This document shows, one piece after another, positions 25,202 through 38,820 of a stretch of 64,000 nucleotides of DNA. This stretch comes from Chrysomallon squamiferum. Its lineage: Eukaryota > Mollusca > Gastropoda > Neomphalida > Peltospiridae. Every line of letters begins with the position of its first letter. Positions within the stretch are counted from its first letter, which is position 1. A program made the position numbers and the translations under genes. The notes beneath the pieces are model-generated. The model was not told where the DNA came from. It made no database searches and worked only from the letters and a program-made list of their open reading frames with translations. The stretch is from contig CM022671.1 of assembly GCA_012295275.1 (NCBI GenBank), positions 31,616,250 to 31,680,249 of the forward strand, written 5' to 3'.

Positions 25202-27061
25202 ATATTCAAAACAAATAATAATTTATACATAGTTTAAGATATAAAAAAATGGCCATTTTTTATTATTTACACAAAAATGTCTGCTGAAAACAAAATCATT
25301 TATTTCATATTACCATAGAATAATTTTTAAACTGAAGAAAGGTTGTCACATAGAAAATAACACATACCCATCCCCATCCCTACCACCCAATCATACACAT
25401 GGATGACATAACCACACATATTATCCATACATTATTTTAATTATCCACTTGTTGTTTGGTGTGTACAATTGATTTTGTACTTTTAAAGGTACTTGAGCAT
25501 CTTGTACATTTATTTTATTTAAAATTTGTGAGAACTTAATGATGGTGTTATGATTTGAAAAAAAAAAGAAAAAAAAAATTATGCTCAGAATTAAAAGAAG
25601 TACACAAAGTCAAACTGTTGTTGTTTGCTTTACAAATCTTTTTTTTTTTTTTTTTTAAATTTATATATTTAAAAAAAATGTTTTGTTGTTGGGCTTAAAT
25701 ATTTCTTTGTAAAATACAGGTACTGGATGGATATACTTTGTTTTTTGCTGCAAATTATTTTGTATCAAAACGGACTTCCAGAAAATGCTGGTCTATTACC
25801 ATTTTGTAACCAAGTAAAGGAGATTAAAAAAAAAGAAGTAATTACATTGGGAAAAAATGGTGTCAGTTAGTGATAATTTTATTATATATGGACTGAGGTT
25901 TAGCAAGTACCAATCTAAGAACCAATAGTTTAACTAAGCTAGAAGTAGATAATATCCAAACATACCACTAAACAAACGAATACTGGAGTTTGTTATAAAT
26001 ATATGTATTGTGACAGTTGAAATGGTCACTATAGCCTAGTATAGTCAAAATTTGTTACAGCAGTCATTAATAGTAGTCCTCAAGAGTAACAGGAGTGAAC
26101 AATGAAAGTGCTCATGAATATTTTAAATGTAAATTGTCACTTTTTTACTGTAAGTAAAAGCACTTACAGCCTTTGATACATTAGTTTTGAGAAGCTATAT
26201 AATATAATCTGAAACAATTTACTGGAATTACTCATCTTTACTGGTTAATGCAAATATAGTGTTGTGGTGAAAACTTTCTGCATAACTTATTTACAGACTA
26301 GTTAAAAATGAAACAGAAAACCATGAGAAAAAAATCTTAACAATTCCTAGCTGTTAGTAGAAAAAATCTAATGGGTTTCTTCTCAAGTCTGTATGAGAAA
26401 ATGTTTGATAGTCAATGATAGAAATTAATCAATGCTGTCTAGTAATATTAAAACACACATTTGAAAAGATATTAAATGTCTTTATGGTAAATTAATGTGA
26501 CATGTAACTGTCTATTTCTCAAGAAAAAAACATTCTTGATAACTTTATCTTTTCCAGAACAACCCTTAATCACTCCATTAAAATACTTTTAACGAATGTG
26601 TTTCAAGATATCTGGATACATTAGGATGCACTTTCTATTCTTGTAGATAAATTCAACAGGAATTATTTTGGTTTGGAGGTTCAGGACTTCCCAAAAAGAG
26701 TTGATTTTGTTTTCAGTTATTCTGGTAATAATTATTTTTTCATGATGATACACATCCTAATAATAAACTTTGGATAGTGGTATATGATCATCAGAGGACA
26801 TCACAAACAGATGATAAAACATTAGTTAAATATGAATTAGAGTATTTAACTAAATGCTACGTCAAGATATTTCAAACTGATGGTTAAGTCTCATCACTCT
26901 GCATCATTGATAACATACAATAAATATGCCAGCAGTGTTCTATGAGTTATTCTTAACAATTACCAGCAATGCATCTTTTGTAGATGTGAAATCAGACACC
27001 AAAACCTTGGAAAAATCAGTCAAGAAAAACTGGCTGGAATGGAATTTCAGTGTTATAACAG

Positions 27062-27095
<34 letters not shown>

Positions 27096-27200
27096 CGAGT
27101 TTGTAGTTAGTAATTACTTGCTGTTTTATGCAAATTTGGATGTAACTCACTTGACTGTTTTAATTCTTTAATATTCAGGATGTTAAGCATTCAGTAAAAA
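22102..27200 (+). other. Downstream of RYBP/YAF2: probable 3' UTR then non-coding
   Basis: No exon recognised. AATAAA hexamers at 22482-22487 and 22993-22998 are the first plausible poly(A) signals, but the AT-rich context makes such hexamers common and family members often have long 3' UTRs, so the end is uncertain. Poly(A)/poly(T) runs occur at 22682-22709, 25161-25196 and 27067-27095, and a TA array near 24189-24212. Confidence 0.55.
22482..22487 (+). terminator. Candidate poly(A) signal of RYBP/YAF2
   Basis: First canonical AATAAA after the stop codon, 380 bp downstream. Base composition alone yields many such hexamers here, so the choice is weak. Confidence 0.3.
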
Positions 27201-27204
27201 CAAC

Positions 27205-27600
27205 AATAACATTAGAAACAAAACTTTATTTTCAACAGAGAAATACATCATGGTCTTTGATAAAATGCTTATCAGGCACCATCTGGCTTCATAACCCAAG
27301 AGTGAAGCATTTGATTTCATATTTCTTAATCTGGAAGTTCACCTCTACATCTCTGTGTTTGATATCATAAATGACTATATGAAGTTGTATACAATTAGAA
27401 ATTCTTGTTGATTACTGAATTAGTAATAACTGTTTGATATTAAATGATAAAATGATCAATACTTTTCCCTTGTATCAACCGATGTCCATTTATGTGTAAA
27501 TAAAAATTCATTATTTTATCAAGATGTCATTCAGAACTTTCTAAATTGTCTTCACTTCTTTGAACAGCTGCATACTCTAGGATAATTCTTCTGAAAATAA
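27205..27600 (-). other. Possible minus-strand 3' terminal exon
   Basis: On the minus strand a good acceptor (TTTATTTTCAG, AG at 27582-27581) opens a 20-codon frame ending in VQRSEDNLESSE and a TGA near 27519. About 290 bp further on, an AATAAA occurs (plus-strand TTTATT at 27225-27230). This has the layout of a last exon with 3' UTR of a gene convergent with RYBP/YAF2. No family is recognised and no upstream exon was found, so chance is quite possible. Confidence 0.25.
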
Positions 27601-28708
27601 ATAAAATTAAAATTTAGGAATATGCATAATTCACTGACCAATTTAAACTATTTTTCTATTAAGCTGTTAAAGTTTTTCAAATACTAATAATATTACACAT
27701 CTATTTTTCCACTGTGGCATAAGTAACCCATTAGTCATAATAATACAAGTGTAAATCATTGGTGTTTTATTTAAACAGATTTTAGTCTGTGATGTGACAG
27801 ATTTATTATGATTTATAAACCAAACACACCCAGTTAGAAATTTCTTAAGTGAAATGTCCAGTTTTAATACACTGTAAGAAACAGAGACATATTTAATAAA
27901 ATGCTTCATGGTAAACAAACTTAAAACAGTAATTACTGGGTAAAAACCAAGGGAAAAAAAACATAATAAAAAAAAAAACAATCCCAAAACACAGAAGTGA
28001 CTGAAAAGAGAGAGAGAAAAAAGCAAATCTAATTGAAATGACAACAATATGATGATGGTGATAATCATTTTAATGGGAGAAGAGATATCTTGATAATGAA
28101 AATTCACACTGATGAAAAAAAAAAAAAAAAAAAAAAAAATCCAGCTGAAATTATGCAGAAACATTATAACTCCTGTCATGTCACTGGTGTCAGGAGATCT
28201 CAGAATAAATAAAGGGTATGTATAAAAGCTAATGTACAACATGTCTGCCTTCAATCAGGAAAACAATGTCTTTGATCATTGATGTCAAAACTGTGTCACT
28301 GCCTTGTGAAGATGGATTTGGATGTGTGATGTGTACACAAAAGAGGTGTTGTGTGTTACAACTCTCTGTCTCACCTAGATTAACTGATTAGCCTGGAATT
28401 CTAAAGGTGTTTTCACTTTCACTTTAATTAGAATTCCTAATTCATCTGTTTTATTTACCTTAGTGTGGCTTAGTGTTATTACACCAGTGACTTGCAGTTT
28501 TGTACACCCACAATTTTATTGCTCTTTACTGAATTATATGTGTTAAAATTAAAATAAAAAAATATATATATAAATTAAAATTAAAATTAAAATTAAATGA
28601 AATATCAGTACCTACAAAAAATAATCAAAGGCAAAGAAAAATGTGTTCCAAGGGCTATACATCGGACCTTTGACCTAACATCTTTCTGTTTTTTAAATAT
28701 TTTCCAAA

Positions 28709-28739
<31 letters not shown>

Positions 28740-29481
28740 ATACCCATAAATAAACATTAATTGAATTCTCAAGTTGAATATGTGGTATCACAGGGTTTGG
28801 ATCAGAAAGACTGAGAAATGATGTCACCAAGAAATATTTTGACCTTCAGTAAAATTTTAAGAGGCAACTTATTTCTCAATATGTACAAAGTTATGTAATA
28901 ACTCTGTATTAATATTTAATATTAACAAACGTCCAGAAAATACACAAATCTGAATGATTCAGTTTTCACTTTAAAACCAAAAATCTTGTTTAAATACTCT
29001 ATCTATGATTCAGTACACATTTTAATAGTATTCTCTAAAAGCAATAATTAATATAATACATGCACGGAAAAGAGCCAGTAGATATTCAAAACCCTGCAAA
29101 TCAGTATCGGTATACAACTTGTGGACAATCTCAGGAAGCAATTAATGATTGATTGTGATAATAAAACTTAAACCACTAAAAAACAAAATCATTTCATACC
29201 TACTCAAGTGAAATCTTTATTTCCTGAGATGGCAAAAATTCAGCTGTTTATCATAACTCTTTTAGATGAAGTGTAATGAAATTAGTTCTTGTCAACACCA
29301 TACCATTACAACAAGACTGACCACACACATACAACTCTATAATTTATAACATTCTCACAATTAAAGAATGTCAAGTAGGGAATTCTCAGTGAGATGAATG
29401 TTAGAGGTAAGTATCATACTAGCACAGTGTGAAGTGTTTCGACATAAAACTTCTAGTAAGCAAACACTTCCTACTTTGTAA

Positions 29482-29528
<47 letters not shown>

Positions 29529-32500
29529 AACACACACACACACACACACAGAGTGAGATGTACAACACATTCTTTTTTACTTTTTTGAACTTCTTTTGGC
29601 CAGTTTAACTTTCATATAATCTTTTATTTCTTGTGATATCATAAAAGGTTTTAGCATACAATAAGTACACAAGTACCCAACATACTGCCATATGTGTATG
29701 TATGTATGTATGTATGAAGAAAAAGAATCTGTCATGAGCATTAAATAGATAAATATATTTTTAGCTATAGTTATCCTCATTGACTTGTTTTCAATACAAC
29801 AATTAACTGCAATACATTTTCCATTTGGCTAGTTCAGTTAATAACTGTTATATTCAGTTTTTTTTCCTGTAATGTTTATTTTCCTTTCAAAAATCAGAAT
29901 GTACTTCAGAAATATATTTAAAAATAAAATAAAATAATGAAATTAACGAGTCAAAATATAAATAACTGGATTCAGTATACATTGGTGGGCAGATGATTTA
30001 CCCAGTTCAAAATTTTACTAAGATGGAACAGTTAGAATGTTATCTTTATAATTATTATAATTTATTATTATTATAGATATATTTTTAAAAATATTGAGTA
30101 ATCCTTACATATTTTTTTTTACCATTTCCTTCTAAATAACCAATCTTCAGTACCCCCCAAAAAAAAAAAACACAAAAATGAAAGACAATAAAAATAATAT
30201 TAATATCATGACAGATTTTTAAAATGGATAATTCTCAAATTAGGTCCATAAAACAAAAGTGTAAATACAGACCTTGGGAGACAGTTACCTCCCTCAGAAA
30301 GGATTCTTCAAGAGCAAACAACTCTTGAGAGAACATCAAAACAATAATTCTTAAATATGTCTAAGTAGCAAAAGAGCAAATTCCATCTGGACCTCATGCT
30401 ACCAGATTTCAAAGGTTCAGAAATCATCTCAGCAATGCCACTGGTTTTGATAATAAACCTAAGTGCCTGGAATTCAAATGACCACAAACCACAGTGTGAT
30501 GAAGAGGGCCCCCTGCAAACTGGTATCAAAACATTGTCAACAAGCTCCATTCATTGTCTGTACACAAGTGTAGCACTTCCTGTAATAACAGGGCCTTCAG
30601 CACACAGATACAACAGTAAATCTTTCTACCTGTCTCAACTCTCACCTTCTACATACCATTCCCTTTCTAAAGCACCCATATATTCAAAGTTTTGTTTGCA
30701 TACTGTTATTTTACCTGACTGGTTGTATGTATGGCATTTTACCTCATGGTATGCAGGAAGCCTGAGAGGGCAGGGGTAAACATGACAGTCTCTCAACCAG
30801 AAATGAAGCATGGACCCCTACTGCTGTTGTAATTCATTTCCTAATATTTATGAATGTGTGTAATACAAATGTTAAGCAAATATTTTCCATATTAAAATTT
30901 GCTACTAGTTTCTAAGGTGAAAGAAAGCCAAACACTATTAATTAGATACAGGGCTTATTATTTTATTATGATTATTATTATTATTTTATTTATTTATTTA
31001 TTTATTTTTTTGAATTAGTAAATTATAATAGTATAATATTGTATTAATTGTTCATTACTATTTCAGAAAATAAAAATTACTTTTTAATAAGTAAACATAT
31101 AAACTAGTCCAGCACCAGGATAAGTCAGGATCAATCTTCCTTATTGCTCCAACTGGATCATTTTCCATTCCAGTCAGTGCCCATTGATTGATTTATCAAA
31201 CTGTGGTATGCACTTTCCTCTGTCAAAGTGTATATAAAAGAAAGGCCATGCTATAACCGAAAAAGAATAGCCAAGTGGGTTCCAGCAGTATGTTTCCTAA
31301 CATATCACTATACAAAAACCATGCTTTAATATGTAACAACTGTTAATGTAAAAATGCCTTGAAGCGTGGTTAAACATTAATTCACTTTAATATTTTACTT
31401 TTCTTTTGTAAAGCAGGTGACAATTACACTGAAACGTATTTTTAAATATCATGACAGTTTTGGGATGCAAGTGTGCGAAAATTAATCCTGTAATAAAAAA
31501 TAAAAAAAATTTGACAGAAAACTGTAATAAAGTTTTAATACTTGCAACAAAAGGAAGTTGCAGTTATAAAATGCAGCAATATCCCATAGTTTGACAATTA
31601 CATTCAATAGCTTGGTAACCTAAAGCAAATCCCCACTGACACTGTTGTATAGATTCCTCAGTGGGTACACCAATAATAAGTTAACAAAATCCAGGTGGGG
31701 GTGAAGTTGTCTGACCCATTTAACAGTCAACAGTCAAATTTTACGCCTATTTTATTGATATTGATAAAAACTATATTTACGAGATGGCAACATGGGTAGC
31801 GTCATTGTAACTTCCATCAAACCACTCTGTAAAACCATGAATGAAAATGATGAGACATATTAAGGCAACACATGTGTAAATAATTGCTTTACATCCTTAC
31901 ATTACAATGAGGCGAAAAGGGTTAATTCTTGCACCTTCATTCAGTCATCTGAGAACACAACATAAAATGAAGATAGATAATCACAGTAATAACATTAGTA
32001 GTGGTAATAATGACAGTAACAGTAGTAGTAGTAGTGGTAATAATGACAGTAATAGTAGTAGTAGTAGCAACAATAACACAAAAATAATAATAAATAAATA
32101 TAATAATAACTGATTAACAAAAAACTCAAAATGCTTTTCTTTTTATTTACATCTTTACTAGAATTACTGCACATTTTAAAGATACTCTTTTATAAAACTT
32201 TGATTTAAAATTATTTATTTATATAAACAGTATTTAGAATATTCCACCTGTCACTGTATTTTGTGGATGGGTGCAAATATAAAACATATAAATTCATATT
32301 TTATTACTAATTTGTTTAAGAAAAATAATTAAAAGAAAAAGAAACAAGCTATTAATAAAAAAAAATATATATTCAATCAAACAACACTAAAGTGACAAAA
32401 AAAAAAGAAGAAAGATATTTAATCTACAGTAAATATGAATATATATATAAATACATAATACTGGCTTTACTGCAATAAAACAGCATGTCATCAGTCATAT

Positions 32501-34390
32501 TAATATTCTAACGAAAATCTGCAACTCTAAATAAAACAGAAACAAAATTCTTTGTTACCATGTAAAGAAGCAATAATCTAAAACAATGGGCAAAAGGTGT
32601 CTTCTTTGCAATAAACAGTGCAGTAAAGAAAACACCTTTGCTGCTATTTTTTTTTTTATTGCAATCATAACAAAAAAAAAAAAGTGTCTATTAAGCAACA
32701 ATTTTCTGCTAACTTTGCAGCTTTCAGTTTAACTATTCAAACGGTGATTGCTATTTCAACTCAGGATCTATCCATAAAGCAGTTACACATTAAAACCTTC
32801 CTATCTCCATACTCATTTGTGTATTTGATCTATACCCTTCACCTCCCTGGTACAGGCACAGGTTGATTATTATACAGTTAGGAGATTTCATTACACTGAT
32901 AATTCTGAGACGCTGTAACGAATGATATTTGATTGCAATTTATAGATCTCTCCTCAAGTACAAAACTTTCACTAAGATATATAAATAAAATACTCAAATA
33001 AACCCAATATATTCTCTGTCATTAAATCACCCCAGCCCACCCATACATTCTTCATTTATAAGACCAGTTTTATAAACCAGTCATGGGACACTTACTATAA
33101 TGTAGAAATCACCCTCCCGATACATGCAGAGATTGCACCTTATTGCTGCTTTTTAACCACAAACCTTCAAACTGCTTCTCTGATATCTAAGATATTACAG
33201 AAAACAAAATATGATTGGTGATCTGGTTAGATAGAAGATTTGTAGGTCTGTTGAGTTGTCTGTCTAACTTCAGGAATGATAATCACAGAGTATATCTGTT
33301 TAACCCTAATATCTGATATCAGATTATTAACAGGTTATTAGGTGTCAAACACAATTACGACTGTGTAATGATGATAGGAGAGAGAGCAAACCCATTGTTG
33401 CTGCATGGAAGCATGTAAAATAGCCTTCAATAAAGAAGTCATAGGGCACTAGCTCTGACAGAAAATAGGTCATTGGTGCAGTGAAGAAAACTGATCCCAC
33501 AGCCTATCATGCCCCAGGCTTGCTCTTCAAGTACAGATCTAAAGCCTGCCCTTTGATTTACTAGAGAAGTGAAGGCAGCTCTAAATGACCTTACGAATTT
33601 AAGAAGACATTAAAAACACATGTAATGAACATTAACAAGAAAATCCTGGATCAAGTATTACTTAAAGTAATAAAATTATTGTAGGTAAATGTTATTGCAG
33701 GAAAAAAATCCCACAATAAATATGATTTATGATGATTATGATAATAATGATGATTATGAGATGACGATGATGGTAAAACATGCAGCAGTGTTACAAGAAT
33801 AAGAAAATATTCTTTAATGGTTCAGTAGTAAATATCAATACAAATTTATTGGAAATAAGAACAGAGAAAAAACTGCTTACTGCACAAAAAGTGTTAATAG
33901 TCAAGTTGGAGAGAAACAACAGTTTAATTATTACAACAATCACCATGTGACAAAGAGGTCACAATGTCACGAGTAGCTGTCTTTTGATTGATTTATTTCT
34001 TATCTTTATATACAGATTAACATAAGTCTTGACTATTTTATCTCCTCAATTATTTATTAGCCCAGTCAACAATGCCTTTATTTGCTTTTTATTTGCCACT
34101 TTCAGTGGGCACAAGTGTGAATCCCAACATGTTCATGGATATCAAAGGGGTAAAAGAATTTCTAATGTACACTGGTTACGTCAAACTGCTAAGTATGGAA
34201 ATCTATTCCATCACCTACGTCAGGTTTTAACTCTGTTAGCGACATCACTGACTGAATACTCTAAACTAGCTCAAACATTGCTCTTCTTTTCACAGATCAG
34301 CTGAAAATATCCAGAGATTTTTATTTAAGTTTTGTTACTTAGTTTTCAGGATTTTCGTCTTTCAAAAAACAATAATAATTATAGGGAGTG
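27601..34390. other. Non-coding stretch, no gene supported
   Basis: AT-rich with A-runs (28116-28139), AAAT tracts (28708-28741), ATTT tracts (30983-31007) and TAG/TAA triplets (31985-32110). The long minus-strand ORF at 27667-28254 is driven by pyrimidine-rich low-complexity sequence. A 127-codon plus ORF at 30396-30779 sits in somewhat GC-richer sequence but shows no domain. Confidence 0.6.
29484..29550. repeat. (CT)n-(CA)n microsatellite
   Basis: CT array at 29484-29525 passing into CA units to 29550. Confidence 0.96.
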
Positions 34391-34394
34391 ACAA

Positions 34395-34427
<33 letters not shown>

Positions 34428-34431
34428 CACA

Positions 34432-34491
<60 letters not shown>
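34395..34491. repeat. Compound (GACA)n-(CA)n-(GA)n array
   Basis: About eight GACA tetranucleotides, then CA units to about 34449, then GA units to 34491, uninterrupted. Confidence 0.97.
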
Positions 34492-34494
<3 letters not shown>

Positions 34495-36915
34495 TTAAAA
34501 CAAATTAAAAGATGAATGGATGGTTTATCTTACTTTTCTTTTTATATTATTATTATTATTAGTAGTATTAGTAGTATTATTAGTATTACTATTATTATTT
34601 TATATATATGTTATATTTTATAGGCTACTTTTGACTGAATAACAATTAACAAACAAGGTATGCAGCCTTCAGTGATTTCTAGCTTTTAATAGGTCTGGAA
34701 AGGCACATCCCATGTTTAAAAGCTATTAGTCTAATGACACCATCATACACAGCACCACGTAGTTAAACCAATCCTCTTACCCACACGTTAATCTACAATA
34801 TATCACACACAGCTTTAACAATAAATTTAATATTTCTGCCACCGTGATGTGATCTTTGATACCTTACAACTCATTAAACATGTGACAGACAAGTACAAAG
34901 AGTAAAATAGCCTGGCACCATGTACAGAGGCACGTGCCTATAAGCGTCATGTCAAGTGTAAAATGAGGGGTCGTCTGATGGAAGAGATATTCACATGCAG
35001 ATAATCCCCAAGAACAAACAACTGAGAAACCCTGCTGCTTGGAGTTATTTCAGAACAAGGAACTACCATCCTTGGAGAGTTAGCCTCCTGCTGGGTGCAG
35101 TCTGTGCTGGAAATATTGTATTAACAACATGTTGGTTGTGTCTTCATTATTTGTGGACACATGAGGTACTGAGAGTGATGATATCAGTGTAATATCTGAT
35201 AATTATACCTCACATTTGTTCTTCTATGAGACCCCAGCACTGCTGCAGTTATTTTGACTATTCCAATAGATTTTTTTTAATTTTTTAAATTATTATTATT
35301 ATTTTTTTTTCTTTCTCATTTGAGTATTATTATTAATATATAGTGTTTAAACATGAAATCGTGAATAAGAGTGTTGGATGTCCCAAAAATCCATCAAGGA
35401 ACCTGGAATGATTCACCTATGCAAAGCAGGAGACTGAAATGTTGAAGCAATCGCTGAAATTTGATTATCTTAACTCTCTAACTCAAATCTGGCTATTTTA
35501 AATCTCATAATTTAGAATTAAAAAAATACCACTAAAAAAACAATTTAAATTTCACTATATTTAAAAAAAATTATTCTTACTACTGGGATAGAGAATTTAC
35601 TTAATTCTCTAAAATATGGTTTACTGCTAATATTTAATATTTTCTGTTTTAAATTTTGAATATTACAACATAAAGTTATATAAAGAAGCATAACCAAAAC
35701 ATTTTTATAAATCATTATCACCCAACAAAAAACCGGAAACATGAATCTGAAGAATAACCAAAGCAGTTGCTAAGGGCTACAAATTTAATTTGCAATTAAA
35801 CAGTCTTGTGTGTGTCTGAATAGAAAGCCAAACTGTGACAAATGGATAAACAGTTTAGTTTTATTTTAATACTTCATTAAAACAAATATAACAGAAATCT
35901 GAAAATAAATCAAAAGAATTTAATGTTCAAAATAATAACCAAATCAGTTTCTGGATGTATTAGGCTGATGATGTAAACTGCATGCATAACATTATTTATT
36001 GTTATATATTTACAGAAAACTGTTAATAAACTAACAGTTAAAAGGCTAGTCAATATCTCATAACAGATTATGTCAGACTGCCATTAATCACAAAAAGAGG
36101 GGTTCTGTGATGGCTAGATATGCCACCCCACAATCTAAAGCTGCCTCCAACAAATCATTGACATTGTCCAACATTGTCATTAATGAAAAACTCTCCTGGT
36201 GTCTGTAGACACAGTAACTGAACTGGAAACAAAACGTGTGAACAGCATTTGACATCACACATGACAAGTTCATTAGTCACATATCCTTCCTTCCCTTCTG
36301 CGATGTGGGAGGAATGTTGCTGAACAACCTGGTAATGGCAGTGAAGAACTCTGGCTCAAAGGGCAAATGTGTATGGGTTAAATAGACTCTAGAATCAGAG
36401 TTGCAGTGCACAGATTGTCAGGTACCTGGCATGCATTGATTTTGCTTTGTTGTACAGTCATATTGATGAAGCATCAATCCCTCTTTTTGTAGGGCTTTTA
36501 GGTCTTCTTGATCATGGACAATTTTGGACAGAATTCATTACTGGTACCTTTGCCAAAGTCAACCAGTGATGCCCAGATTAACACAAAAAATATGCAAATT
36601 ATCTGATTTGTGAAAAAGCAACTAATGCACACATTTTAAACCTTTCAAGTTGGCCTTAGTTAGCATGCCACAGCAAGCATGTTCTAGACTATGTCAATGG
36701 CAGGGTACTGAGTTCATTTCTGGGTTGCTTAGACCCACTTTCCTTAATGTGCAGTAATATCATGTGTGACATTATGATGTAGATAGTAAACTGTTCATTC
36801 AAGAAAAATAATGCTGAAAATACTGACCCTTAAATGGTTTTGATTAATATATTAGTATTTTAAAAATAATATTAAGAAGTTTAAGCCTTTTCTTGCTATA
36901 AATTTAGCTGTATTA

Positions 36916-36941
36916 GTGTGTGTGTGTGTGTGTGTGTGTGT
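36916..36941. repeat. (GT)n microsatellite
   Basis: GT array of about 26 bp. Confidence 0.93.
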
Positions 36942-38172
36942 TTCCTAAGATACAAATAAAAAACATTTTAAAAAATCTAATGGTATCATTGTAAAATACT
37001 AACACTCTAATATGGATATACAACATCGAACTGAAGAATGAAGAAATTAAATTCATAATGACAAACAAATTTCTGTTTTCATATACCCATTTGTGGAATC
37101 TGTTTTAAAACAAGATTAACTAGCTTATAGGCTTTCAAAAATTACAACTTCTAGAAGAAAAGCATTGAGTTTAGTTGCATTATAAGACTGTTTTTTAGGA
37201 CAAAATTCAAGAATCAGTAGCACCAATGTTTACAAGACACTGAATTTTAAAAATCTAATTATGCAATCTAAGAAGCTGAACAACAAAAAGAACACTCAAA
37301 TTTTAGGCACAATACACAAAATAAGAATAAAAAGGAAACATAATTTAAACAATAATCAAATATATAATTTAAATTTATTTTATAAATATTTTTTTTTTAA
37401 AATTATATTTTTTTTTTTCATTCTTGTTTTTCTTTACTGGGTAAAAAACTCCATGGCTATTAAAAAAAAAAAGAAACATGTTAAAGATCAATAATTATAT
37501 CACTGTATTTTGAAAACTACTAATCATTTAAAATGTATATGTGCAGTATTAAACTAGATGTCACTCTGCCCTGGTAATTAATCTCCCATTATACATGTAT
37601 ATCGTGCTCCTTCCAGAATACAAAACAAATAAATAAATAAATAAATAAAAAAAAAAAGAGTAAGTACAAATTTAAAAAATATATATATATAAAATAAAAT
37701 TAATCTAATGGCTTTTGTCATTCAACCATCAAAGAGTTTCAAGGTTTTTAAACAAGTCGTTTAACTATTATTTTTATTGCCATCTCACCCCAGATATTAA
37801 CAATGATATAATTTTAGTAATAACACCAATCGAAAGATCTGAATAGTGTACACTGGTCATCAGATAAGACAGTGCAAACAGTGGGTTTGTGTACTGGAGG
37901 TAAGCTATATTAATTACCTCACCACTCTCCAGGCATATCACATTTATATCCAGCTAGGAAAATCCCCCAGAGTTTCAAACACAAATTCAAAACTCAATTT
38001 TTCATCATTTTGTCTTTCTGTCAGGTGTCTTCTAAGGGTCACTGAATTTAAAAGATAAAATAAACCAGCTCTTTCTGTATTACGTAACAGTTACCTCCTG
38101 CAAATTCCATGAATAATGTTCTGTTACTGAACTGCAGGTTCCAGTGACAGGACAGTCACCATTATGTTGATA

Positions 38173-38301
38173 TTTATTATTATTATTATTATAGTAGTAT
38201 TATAGTAGTAGTACTAGTACTAGGAGAGTAGTAGTAGTAGTAGCTGTATTTGTAGCAGCAGCAGTAACAGTAGTAGTAGTAGTAGTAGCAGCAGTAGTAG
38301 T
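38173..38301. repeat. Mixed TAT/TAG/CAG triplet repeat
   Basis: About 130 bp of imperfect triplets moving from TAT through TAG to CAG and back to TAG. Confidence 0.9.
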
Positions 38302-38349
38302 AAAAAAAAAATTAAAATTATATTCTTTGTTTGGATTTTTCCACTGATC

Positions 38350-38352
<3 letters not shown>

Positions 38353-38427
<75 letters not shown>
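38353..38427. repeat. (AAT)n microsatellite
   Basis: Uninterrupted AAT triplet array of about 75 bp, 50 bp after the mixed triplet repeat. Confidence 0.97.
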
Positions 38428-38429
<2 letters not shown>

Positions 38430-38765
38430 TATATTTTGGGAGTAAAAATGTACATATACTTTCATATAGAATGCTGTACCCATTACATGTAACAGAATAT
38501 ATTATGGTAAGAGATTAAACCAGCTGTATCTGGTGGATCTAACAGTAGTAATAAGGTTCCTCCTCCAGGTCTGTCCTTGAACAGTCCTTCAACTGCCACT
38601 CCCTGCTCAGCTCATTTCTACTTACAGAACTGAAGCCATACTGCATTCAAACATTTCCAAAATTGTAATTAGAAGTTATCATTTGTTAAGTAAGAAAACA
38701 GATTCTTTTACATTTCATCAATACGGTTTTGCATTTTTTGTATTGTTGCTGTTGATTTTTTTTCT

Positions 38766-38771
<6 letters not shown>

Positions 38772-38819
<48 letters not shown>
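38772..38819. repeat. (CA)n microsatellite
   Basis: Perfect CA array of 48 bp. Confidence 0.97.

Positions 38820-38820
<1 letters not shown>

Noticed and set aside
27667-28254. Minus-strand ORF of about 190 codons, hydrophobic
   Set aside because: It runs through a poly(T) and pyrimidine-rich sense strand, where stop codons are rare. It is almost entirely Phe/Leu/Ile/Ser with no domain, and its frame depends on the homopolymer length.
34770-34860. Minus-strand donor GTAAGA with an open frame upstream
   Set aside because: No acceptor with a pyrimidine tract precedes the open frame, and the peptide is unremarkable.
38625-38650. Minus-strand ATGGCTTCAGTTCT followed by GTAAGT, a possible first exon
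   Set aside because: Only four codons, no linked downstream exon, and similar ATG-plus-donor combinations occur by chance elsewhere in the window.
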